Of a stretch of DNA of 6,072 bases, positions 1 through 4,875 are shown in pieces. Position numbers and translations under genes: made by a program. The stretch is taken from positions 1 through 6,072 of the forward strand of contig JASIGD010000322.1 of assembly GCA_030045295.1 (NCBI GenBank), given 5' to 3'. Every line of letters starts with the position of its first letter. The first letter of the stretch is position 1. This DNA comes from Streptosporangiaceae bacterium. Its GTDB lineage: Bacteria; Actinomycetota; Actinomycetes; Streptosporangiales; Streptosporangiaceae. The notes beneath the pieces were generated by a model, which ran no database searches, was not told the origin of the DNA, and saw only the letters and a list, made by a program, of their open reading frames with translations.

Positions 1-2162
1 CGCAGCCCCTCCTGCCGCGCCATGGTGAATCTCTGCTCGCCCAGCGCGGCCCGCACCGCCGCCGCGGTCTGCAGGTGCTGGGCCCGCTCACACGGGGCGA
101 TGACCGTGCCGATCGCGTCGCGCAGCGCCTCGGCCGCGCCGAGCAGCCGCGCCGCCGGCCTCGTCTTGCCCACCGCGAGCGCGATCGCCGCGAGGTCCTC
201 GAGCACGCTGGACACGCGCCAGCGGTCCCGCAGCTCGCTGTGCAGCTCGAGGCTGTGGCGCAGTAGTGAGATCGCGGCCGGGTCGCCGTCGACCGCCGCG
301 AGCAGGCCGAGCTGCTCAGCGCACCACGCGATGCCCTCGCGGAAGCCGATGCCCTCCGACAGCGACCGGCTTTCGGTCAGCAGCAGCGCCGCCCGGTCGG
401 AGTCTCCCTGGTAGCGGGCCACCGTGCCCAGGCTGATCAGCGACCACGCCGTGCCTTCCACGTCGCCGAGGTCGCGGAACATCGCCAGCGCGGTGCTGGC
501 CTCCTCGGTGGCCCTGACGAAATCGCGCTGCAGCCAGGAGACGAAGCCGAGGTAACCGTGCGCGCTGGCCACCGCCCACCGGTCCCCGGCCGCCTCCGCG
601 ACGGCGAGGCTCTCCGCGTGCAGTTCCACCGCCCTGGCGTACCTGCCTTGCTCCCGGGCCACGCTGCCCAGCACCTGCAGCGCGCTGGCGATGCCCCGCG
701 CGTTGCCCAGCTCGCGGTACAGCCGCAGCGCTGCCTCCAGCCGGCGGGCGGCGGGCGCGTAGTCGCACTGGAGCAGGGCGAGCCTGCCGCTGCCGAGCAG
801 CGCCTTGGCCCGCAGCCCGGCGGGCGCGTCCGGGTCCGAGGTGACCGCCGCGTCCATCCACTGCCGGATCTCGTGATAGTGACCGCGGAGGTAGGCGTAG
901 CGGTCCAGCGGGCCCGCGATGCGCAGCGCCGCCACCGGGTCGCCCGAATCCTGGGCGAACTCAAACGCCCGCCGGAGGTTGGGCAGTTCGGCGTCCAGCC
1001 GGTCGAGTTCGAGCTCGAGCGGACAGGCTTCCTCTTCGAGGCGTTCGATGCGGGCCGCGGCGTGCTCCACCAGTTCGGTGAAGTACTGCAGGTGGGCGTG
1101 CCTGAGCTGGTCGGATTCTCCCGCCTCGGCGAGCCGGTCCCGAGCGTACTCCTGGATCGTCGCCAGCAGGTAGTAGCGCGAGTCCTCGCTCGTGTGGTCC
1201 ACCCGCAGCAGCGACTTGTCCGCCAGCCTGGTCAGCAGCTCGAGCATGGCGTCCGGGCGGATGTCGCCTTCCGCGGCCACGCCTTCGGCCGCGGGCAGGG
1301 TGAATCCGCCGGAGAACACGGCCAGCCTGCGGAACACGGCCCGCTCGCCGGCCTCGAGCAGGTCGTGGCTCCAGTCCAGGGTGGTGCGCAGCGCCTGGTG
1401 CCGCGGCGGCGCGGAGCGCGCGCCGCCGATCAGCAACGCGAAGATGTCGTCCAGCCGTTCCGCCAGCTGCGCGGAGGAAAGCACCCGCATCCTCGCGGCC
1501 GCCAGCTCGATCGCGAGCGGCAGGCCATCGAGCCGCTGGCAGATGACCGAGACCGCGGCGGCGTTCTGATCGGTGACGCGGAACGACGGCCGGACGAGCT
1601 GGGTCCGCTGCTCGAACAGCTTGACCGCGTCGGACTTGGCCAGCGCCGACACGGTGGGGGCGAGGCCGGCCGCCGGCAGCGACAGCGGCGGCACCTGCCA
1701 GTTGAGTTCGCCCTCGACGCCCAGCGCCTCGCGGCTGGTGGCCAGCACGGACAGGGCCGGGCAGGCCGCGAGCAGGTTCTCCGTCAGGGCGGCCAGGGCG
1801 TCCGCCAGGTGCTCGCAGTTATCGAGCACCACCAGCAGCGCGTGGTCGGCCACGTGCTCGGCGATGGCCTCGACGGCGTCCTGCCCGGGCGTGTCGGGCA
1901 CGCCCAGCCTGCTGGCGACCGCCTGCCCGACGATGTCCGGGTCTTCGATCTGGGCCAGCTCCACCCAGCACACCCCGCCCGGGAAGGATCCGCCCGCGGA
2001 TCTCGCCGCGGCCAGCGCCAGCCGCGTCTTCCCGGTGCCGCCCGGGCCGGTGAGGGTGAGCAAGCGGCTCCGGGCGACCGCTTGCACGATGTCGTCGAGC
2101 TCGCGCTCGCGTCCCACCAGCGGCGTGAGCCGCACGGGGAGCCGCGCCTTGGTCAGCGACAT
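1..2162 (-). CDS. AfsR/LuxR-LAL-like STAND ATPase regulator with TPR-like repeats (3' end cut by window edge)
   Basis: The minus strand is open without a stop from the ATG at 2162 to the window edge, giving 720 residues, and the protein continues past position 1. Residues 7-22 (RLPVRLTPLVGREREL) are the classic entry to this ATPase family. Walker A is GPGGTGKT at 39-46, a Walker B-like strand ends in LLVVLDNCEHL at 109-119, a sensor-like LATSREAL lies at 140-147, and GLPLAIELAA lies at 214-223. These are the marks of STAND/NB-ARC-type signal-transduction ATPases. A winged-helix-like segment follows (about 250-345), then helical TPR-like repeats rich in AL, LG and RG pairs (about 385-690). The end resembles the ARLLGAAEALRDAIG segment that, in relatives, precedes a LuxR-type helix-turn-helix. 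No SARP/BTAD DNA-binding domain comes first, so any DNA-binding domain must be C-terminal and unseen. The ATG has a strong Shine-Dalgarno at 2172-2181. A GTG 24 bases upstream (2186) is in frame but would put that Shine-Dalgarno inside the gene. The likely role is a cytoplasmic ATP-dependent transcriptional regulator with unknown ligand and targets. It is divergent from the small gene at 2341. Confidence 0.9.
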   Translation of the reverse strand, partial: MSLTKARLPVRLTPLVGRERELDDIVQAVARSRLLTLTGPGGTGKTRLALAAARSAGGSFPGGVCWVELAQIEDPDIVGQAVASRLGVPDTPGQDAVEAIAEHVADHALLVVLDNCEHLADALAALTENLLAACPALSVLATSREALGVEGELNWQVPPLSLPAAGLAPTVSALAKSDAVKLFEQRTQLVRPSFRVTDQNAAAVSVICQRLDGLPLAIELAAARMRVLSSAQLAERLDDIFALLIGGARSAPPRHQALRTTLDWSHDLLEAGERAVFRRLAVFSGGFTLPAAEGVAAEGDIRPDAMLELLTRLADKSLLRVDHTSEDSRYYLLATIQEYARDRLAEAGESDQLRHAHLQYFTELVEHAAARIERLEEEACPLELELDRLDAELPNLRRAFEFAQDSGDPVAALRIAGPLDRYAYLRGHYHEIRQWMDAAVTSDPDAPAGLRAKALLGSGRLALLQCDYAPAARRLEAALRLYRELGNARGIASALQVLGSVAREQGRYARAVELHAESLAVAEAAGDRWAVASAHGYLGFVSWLQRDFVRATEEASTALAMFRDLGDVEGTAWSLISLGTVARYQGDSDRAALLLTESRSLSEGIGFREGIAWCAEQLGLLAAVDGDPAAISLLRHSLELHSELRDRWRVSSVLEDLAAIALAVGKTRPAARLLGAAEALRDAIGTVIAPCERAQHLQTAAAVRAALGEQRFTMARQEGL

Positions 2163-2171
2163 GGCGCCTGC

Positions 2172-2181
2172 GCCCCCCTCC
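2172..2181 (-). promoter_or_regulatory. Shine-Dalgarno of the STAND regulator
   Basis: Read on the minus strand this is GGAGGGGGGC, ending 9 bases before the ATG at 2162. It is the strongest ribosome binding site in the window, and it favours this ATG over the in-frame GTG at 2186. Confidence 0.75.
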
Positions 2182-2207
2182 GTCACCGGATAGGCCCTAC
2201 ATGCAGA

Positions 2208-2213
2208 AATTTA
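2208..2213 (-). promoter_or_regulatory. Candidate -10 element for the STAND regulator
   Basis: On the minus strand this reads TAAATT, a fit to TAnnnT and one of the few AT-rich spots in the intergenic region. It would start transcription near 2201 and leave a leader of about 40 bases carrying the Shine-Dalgarno. I see no convincing -35 hexamer at 16-18 bases spacing, so the assignment is tentative. Confidence 0.35.
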
Positions 2214-2241
2214 GCTCCCCGCAAGCAACTGATACGAGGGG

Positions 2242-2252
2242 GAATCGTGCCC
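2242..2252 (+). repeat. Direct repeat GAATCGTGCCC, copy 1
   Basis: This 11-base sequence covers the left arm of the inverted repeat. It recurs exactly at 2349-2359, within codons 3-7 of the small gene. The two copies are 107 bases apart, start to start. Confidence 0.6.
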
Positions 2253-2266
2253 AGTTCAGCACGATT
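2243..2266. repeat. Inverted repeat in the divergent promoter region, possible operator
   Basis: Perfect 8-bp arms AATCGTGC (2243-2250) and GCACGATT (2259-2266) are separated by 8 bases (CCAGTTCA). The arms are AT-richer than their surroundings. Centre-to-centre distance is 16 bases, suiting a dimeric regulator. The repeat lies about 75-98 bases upstream of the 2341 start, and about 40-65 bases upstream of the start predicted from the candidate -10 at 2208-2213 on the other strand. The left arm recurs inside the gene at 2341. Operator function is inference. Confidence 0.5.
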
Positions 2267-2323
2267 TTGTGACGGCCGGGAAAACGGGGGCCGGCTCGTG
2301 GTTCTCATTTCCGCCGCCGGCGC

Positions 2324-2333
2324 CCGGGTAACC
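2324..2333 (+). repeat. Direct repeat CCGGGTAACC, copy 1 (overlaps the -10 element)
   Basis: This 10-base sequence recurs exactly at 2361-2370, 37 bases downstream. Copy 1 contains most of the leaderless -10 hexamer TAACCT. In copy 2 the last base differs (TAACCG), so that copy is not a -10 match. Confidence 0.55.
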
Positions 2334-2334
2334 T
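2329..2334 (+). promoter_or_regulatory. -10 element of a leaderless promoter for the small unknown gene
   Basis: TAACCT matches the actinobacterial TAnnnT hexamer and lies at exactly -12 to -7 if the A of the ATG at 2341 is the first transcribed base. The bases just before the ATG hold no usable Shine-Dalgarno: only GGGG, two bases from the start codon. This is the known layout of leaderless mRNAs, which are common in Actinobacteria. No clear -35 is visible. Confidence 0.65.
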
Positions 2335-2340
2335 GGGGCC

Positions 2341-2721
2341 ATGGACGAGAATCGTGCCCGCCGGGTAACCGACGCGCTCAGGGACCGGGGCATCAAGGCG
2401 CACCTGAAGAAGTCCGGGATCGACGCCTACGCGGTGCAGGTGCCGGTGAGCGGCGGGCGAGAGGCGGTCTGGGGTTCCGAGGGGACCACCGGGCTCGAAG
2501 CCGAGGTCCTGCTCGACGGGGACCTGGTCGGATTCGTGCCCGAGATCCCCGGTTCGGAGGACTTCGACGAGGCGCAGATCGCGGACGCGATCGCCCGGGC
2601 CGACTACGACGAGCCCGAGGGGCACGAACGCCCGGAGGCCCCGCCGCCCGGCCAGCCGCTGGCCCACGAGGGCGGCGTGTTCCGCCGTTTCATCGACGGC
2701 TTCCGCTACGACTCGGAATAG
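2341..2721 (+). CDS. Small acidic cytoplasmic protein of unknown function
   Basis: This 126-residue protein belongs to no family I can name. It has a basic amphipathic N-terminal helix (about 3-24), then several short probable beta strands (AYAVQVPV at 29-36, EAVWGS at 41-46, GLEAEVLLDG at 51-60, LVGFVPEI at 62-69). An acidic helix follows (EDFDEAQIADAIARADYD, 73-90), then a proline- and glutamate-rich linker (91-108) and a short tail with FRRFIDGFRYDSE (114-126). There is no signal peptide, membrane span or cysteine, so it is probably a soluble intracellular protein. Codon use is typical of a real gene, with G/C at nearly all third positions. The ATG start is supported by the exact leaderless -10 spacing. 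The exonuclease gene starts 63 bases downstream on the same strand, so co-transcription is possible. The divergent neighbour is the STAND regulator, with which it shares the repeat-bearing intergenic region. Function is unknown. Confidence 0.8.
   Translation: MDENRARRVTDALRDRGIKAHLKKSGIDAYAVQVPVSGGREAVWGSEGTTGLEAEVLLDGDLVGFVPEIPGSEDFDEAQIADAIARADYDEPEGHERPEAPPPGQPLAHEGGVFRRFIDGFRYDSE
2349..2359 (+). repeat. Direct repeat GAATCGTGCCC, copy 2 (inside coding start)
   Basis: This is an exact copy of 2242-2252, placed 8 bases after the first base of the ATG at 2341. Two bases later comes a second copy of another repeat, CCGGGTAACC (2361-2370). Confidence 0.6.
2361..2370 (+). repeat. Direct repeat CCGGGTAACC, copy 2
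   Basis: This copy lies in codons 7-10 of the small gene. Together with copy 1 it brackets the predicted transcription and translation start. Confidence 0.55.
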
Positions 2722-2736
2722 CTGGTCGCGGGAGTT

Positions 2737-2762
2737 CGTGACGTCCTGCTAGCACCGTCACG
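2737..2762. repeat. Short inverted repeat between the unknown gene and exonuclease III
   Basis: Arms CGTGACG (2737-2743) and CGTCACG (2756-2762) pair perfectly over 7 bp around a 12-base loop that contains GCTAGC. No T-run follows, so it is not a standard intrinsic terminator. It could be an operator, a weak attenuator or chance. Confidence 0.35.
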
Positions 2763-2770
2763 CGCGCGGT

Positions 2771-2776
2771 GGGAGG
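2771..2776 (+). promoter_or_regulatory. Shine-Dalgarno of exonuclease III
   Basis: GGGAGG ends 8 bases before the GTG at 2785. It fixes that GTG as the start, in agreement with the conserved N-terminus MRLATWNVNS. Confidence 0.75.
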
Positions 2777-2784
2777 CTATCGGA

Positions 2785-3603
2785 GTGCGCCTGGCCACAT
2801 GGAACGTGAACTCGGTGAAGGCGCGGCTGCCCCGGCTGCTCGAGTGGCTGGACGAAGCCAAGCCCGACATCGTCTGCCTGCAGGAGATCAAGACCACGAC
2901 CGCCCTGTTCCCCGAGGCCGAGGTCGCCGAGCTCGGCTACGAGACAGCCGCTCACGGGGACGGCCGGTGGAACGGCGTCGCGCTGCTGTCCAGCGCCGGC
3001 CTGGAGCACGTCAGCCTGGGCTTTCCCGGCGAGCCCAGCTACGCGGGCGAGCCTGCCGAGCCCACCCTGCTTGACGAGCCGGGCCTGGGCAAGCCGGAGG
3101 CCCGCGCGGTCGGCGCCAACTGCGGCGGGATCCGGGTCTGGTCGCTGTACGCGCCGAACGGGCGCACGCCGCAGTCGGCTCACTACGCCTACAAGCTGGA
3201 ATGGTTCGCGGCGCTGCGCACCGCCCTGGCCGACGAGCTCAGGCACGAGCCTCAGCTCGCGGCCTGCGGCGACTTCAACGTGGCGCCGACCGACGACGAC
3301 GTGTGGGACCCGGCGGTCTTCGTCGGCTCCACCCACGTCACCCCGCCGGAACGGCAGGCCCTGGCCGGCCTGCGCGCGCTCGGCCTGCGCGACGTGGTCC
3401 CGGCCCCGATGAAGGGACCGCACCCGTTCACCTACTGGGACTACCGGGCCGGGGCCTTCCCGAAGGACCAGGGCATGCGGATCGACCTGGTGTACGCGAG
3501 CCAGGCCGTCGCCGGCCGGGTGACCGGCGCCTACGTCGACCGGGAGGCGCGAAAGGGCCACGGGCCGTCCGACCACGCGCCGGTCGTGGTCGATCTCAGC
3601 TGA
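2785..3603 (+). CDS. xth: Exodeoxyribonuclease III (AP endonuclease of the Xth family)
   Basis: This 272-residue enzyme belongs to the endonuclease/exonuclease/phosphatase fold. The family cuts DNA at abasic sites and removes 3' blocking groups and 3' nucleotides in base excision repair, using Mg2+. The full active site is visible: TWNVNS with Asn7, CLQEIK with metal-binding Glu34, SLYAPNG with Tyr122, CGDFN with Asp163 and Asn165, TYWDYRAG (216-223), MRIDLVYAS with Asp234, and SDHAP with the Asp263/His264 pair. These match Asn7, Glu34, Tyr109, Asp151, Asn153, Asp229, Asp258 and His259 of the E. coli enzyme. The 13-residue shift of the Tyr points to a longer Gly/Pro/Glu-rich loop at about 80-106. 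The length is near the usual 260-270. The GTG start has a good Shine-Dalgarno. The stop overlaps the end of the convergent amidohydrolase gene by 8 bases. The gene may be co-transcribed with the small gene upstream. I am very sure of the family. Confidence 0.97.
   Translation: MRLATWNVNSVKARLPRLLEWLDEAKPDIVCLQEIKTTTALFPEAEVAELGYETAAHGDGRWNGVALLSSAGLEHVSLGFPGEPSYAGEPAEPTLLDEPGLGKPEARAVGANCGGIRVWSLYAPNGRTPQSAHYAYKLEWFAALRTALADELRHEPQLAACGDFNVAPTDDDVWDPAVFVGSTHVTPPERQALAGLRALGLRDVVPAPMKGPHPFTYWDYRAGAFPKDQGMRIDLVYASQAVAGRVTGAYVDREARKGHGPSDHAPVVVDLS
3596..3603. other. Tail-to-tail stop overlap, palindrome TCAGCTGA
   Basis: The TGA of exonuclease III (3601-3603, plus) and the TGA of the amidohydrolase (3598-3596, minus) lie within one perfect 8-base palindrome. 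There is no intergenic space, so each transcript must end inside the opposite gene. Confidence 0.9.
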
Positions 3604-4444
3604 GCCCGAGGATGCGCGCGGCGTTGTCGCGCAGCACCGCGGTCAGCACGTCGCCCGGCAGGTCCAGCGCCTCGAGCTCGGACAGGCACCGCTCGGGGGT
3701 GAGGAACGGGAAGTCGCTGCCCCACACGAACTGCCCGGACAGCCGGCCGCGCAGCTCGCGGATGACTTCCGGCGGGACGCGCCGCGGCGACCAGCCGGAG
3801 ATGTCGATGTACACGTTGGTCTTGTGCAGCGCGACGGCGATCAGGTCCATCTGCCAGGGCCAGCCGAAGTGCGCGGCCACCACGGTCAGGTCCGGGTGCG
3901 CCGCGGCCACCGGGTCGAGCTTGAGCGGGTGCGCGTAGTCGATCCTGATGCCCTGGCCGCCGGGCTGGCGGGCGCCGATCCCGCTGGTCCCGGTGTGGAA
4001 CAGGGCCAGCAGGCCGTGCTGCTCGCAGGCCGCGAAGATGGGCCAGTACCGCGGGTCGTCGGGCGAGAAGGCCTGCAGCGACGGGTGGAACTTCACCCCG
4101 CGCAGGCCGAGGGACGCGATGTTCGCCACCTCCGCCACGGCGGCCTCGCCCTTGTGCGGGTCCACCGACCCCAGGCCGGCGAACACGCCGGGGTGATCGC
4201 GGCACGCGGCGGCCACGGTCTCGTTCGGCACCCGGGGCCGTCCGGTCGCGGTTTCGGCGTCCCAGGCCAGCAGGACCGCGGTCACCTCGAGCCCGCGGTA
4301 CCGGGCGGCCAGCTCGTCCAGCGACTGCCGCTGCACCGGCGAGCGGAAGTACGCCTCGGCCGCCTCGACGTAGCCCGCCATGCTGCCGTCCAGCCAGTCC
4401 GGGGTCGGCAGGTGCACATGGAAGTCGATCGCGCGCAACGGCAC
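3596..4444 (-). CDS. Amidohydrolase-2 family metal-dependent hydrolase/decarboxylase (ACMSD-like)
   Basis: This 282-residue protein has the TIM-barrel amidohydrolase signature of the group that includes aminocarboxymuconate-semialdehyde decarboxylase, resorcylate decarboxylase and oxalomesaconate hydratase. Metal-site candidates appear in the expected order: DFHVH with His9 and His11 at the end of strand 1, KFHPSLQ with His120, LFHTGT with His150, AAHFGWPW with His192, and WGSDFPF with Asp244. In ACMSD the matching residues are His9, His11, His177, His228 and Asp294. The C-terminus NAARILGLS is typical of the family. The substrate cannot be read from the sequence, and decarboxylation, hydration and hydrolysis all remain possible. 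No signal peptide is seen, so it is probably cytoplasmic. The start is GTG at 4444, supported by a -10 hexamer at exactly -12 to -7 (leaderless). The gene runs towards exonuclease III and shares an 8-base stop overlap with it. It lies 57 bases after the MmcQ/YjbR gene but appears to have its own promoter. Confidence 0.9.
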   Translation of the reverse strand: MPLRAIDFHVHLPTPDWLDGSMAGYVEAAEAYFRSPVQRQSLDELAARYRGLEVTAVLLAWDAETATGRPRVPNETVAAACRDHPGVFAGLGSVDPHKGEAAVAEVANIASLGLRGVKFHPSLQAFSPDDPRYWPIFAACEQHGLLALFHTGTSGIGARQPGGQGIRIDYAHPLKLDPVAAAHPDLTVVAAHFGWPWQMDLIAVALHKTNVYIDISGWSPRRVPPEVIRELRGRLSGQFVWGSDFPFLTPERCLSELEALDLPGDVLTAVLRDNAARILGLS

Positions 4445-4450
4445 CGCCCT

Positions 4451-4456
4451 ATCGTA
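4451..4456 (-). promoter_or_regulatory. -10 element of a leaderless promoter for the amidohydrolase
   Basis: On the minus strand this reads TACGAT, a TAnnnT match closer to the TATAAT consensus than most. It occupies exactly -12 to -7 counted from the G of the GTG at 4444. Only AGGG two bases from the GTG could act as a Shine-Dalgarno, which is too close. The geometry is identical to that at 2329-2341. No clear -35 is seen, because the upstream DNA is nearly pure G/C. Confidence 0.65.
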
Positions 4457-4465
4457 GCGGCGCGC

Positions 4466-4498
4466 CCGCCGGGCCCGCCCGGACCCGGCGCCCGGCGG
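4466..4498 (-). terminator. GC-only hairpin after the exporter/MmcQ unit, possible U-less terminator
   Basis: Arms 4466-4474 (CCGCCGGGC) and 4490-4498 (GCCCGGCGG) pair perfectly over 9 bp with a 15-base loop, starting 3 bases past the MmcQ/YjbR stop. No T-run follows. A competing 7-bp hairpin (4467-4473 with 4484-4490) excludes it. U-less hairpins have been proposed as actinobacterial terminators, but in DNA this GC-rich such stems also arise by chance. Confidence 0.4.
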
Positions 4499-4501
4499 CC
4501 G

Positions 4502-4861
4502 TCACCGGTGGTCGATCCCCTGGCTGGCCAGGTAGCCCGCCGCGACCTTCTTCGGCACCACCATGCACCACGCGTCGGTGAGCAGTTCGCGCAGTTCGTC
4601 CGCGTGCAGCGCGGGCAGCCTGGCCCGGACCCAGTGGTACCGCTCGTCGCTGCGCAGCGGCATCATGAACGTGCCCGGATCGCTGGCGACCAGCGCGGCG
4701 CGCTCTTCCTTGGGGAAGCCGAACCCGATCCGCTGCTCGTCCGGCGAGACCGACGCGTACACCAGCCTGCCGACCCGGAACTTGGTGTGGTCCCGGATCA
4801 GGTGCTCGGACGTGCGCGGCAGCGACATCGCTATCCGCCGCACGTCCTCGATGTCGGCCAT
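4502..4861 (-). CDS. MmcQ/YjbR family protein
   Basis: This 119-residue protein, of normal length for the family, has the usual order of motifs. An N-terminal helix (DVRRIAMSLPRTSEH, 6-20) leads into the strand with KFRVGRLVYASV (27-38). Then come GFGFPKEERAALVASDPGTF (46-65), RYHWVRARLPAL (74-85), and the signature helix ELRELLTDAWCMVVPKKVAAGY (89-110). The family has a small CyaY-like alpha/beta fold. Members are often described as DNA-binding or of unknown function, and no catalytic site is established. The ATG at 4861 has GAGG four bases upstream. A GTG at 4879 is in frame and overlaps the exporter stop as GTGA, but it has no Shine-Dalgarno and would add six residues the family does not need. 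It lies 14 bases after the MFS exporter stop, so the two are very probably co-transcribed and translationally linked. Confidence 0.9.
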   Translation of the reverse strand: MADIEDVRRIAMSLPRTSEHLIRDHTKFRVGRLVYASVSPDEQRIGFGFPKEERAALVASDPGTFMMPLRSDERYHWVRARLPALHADELRELLTDAWCMVVPKKVAAGYLASQGIDHR

Positions 4862-4875
4862 CGCGCCTCGCGCCG

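Noticed and set aside
1..2162. The STAND ATPase as an antiviral (Avs-type) defence gene.
   Set aside because: The VGRE entry, GLPLA motif and TPR-like tail fit AfsR/LuxR-type regulators. No nuclease or other effector domain is at the N-terminus, and the neighbours are housekeeping-type genes.
2242..2268. The inverted repeat followed by TTTT as an intrinsic terminator on the plus strand.
   Set aside because: No plus-strand gene lies upstream of it in this divergent region, and the stem is only 8 bp with few T residues. An operator is more plausible.
558..2741. A 727-codon open frame on the plus strand.
   Set aside because: It lies antisense to the STAND regulator and then crosses the intergenic region and the small gene. 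Its translation is Arg/Gly/Gln-rich low-complexity sequence, as expected for a shadow frame in high-GC DNA.
2778..2783. TATCGG just before the exonuclease GTG as a leaderless -10.
   Set aside because: It does not fit TAnnnT and ends one base before the start codon. A proper Shine-Dalgarno at 2771-2776 indicates normal initiation.
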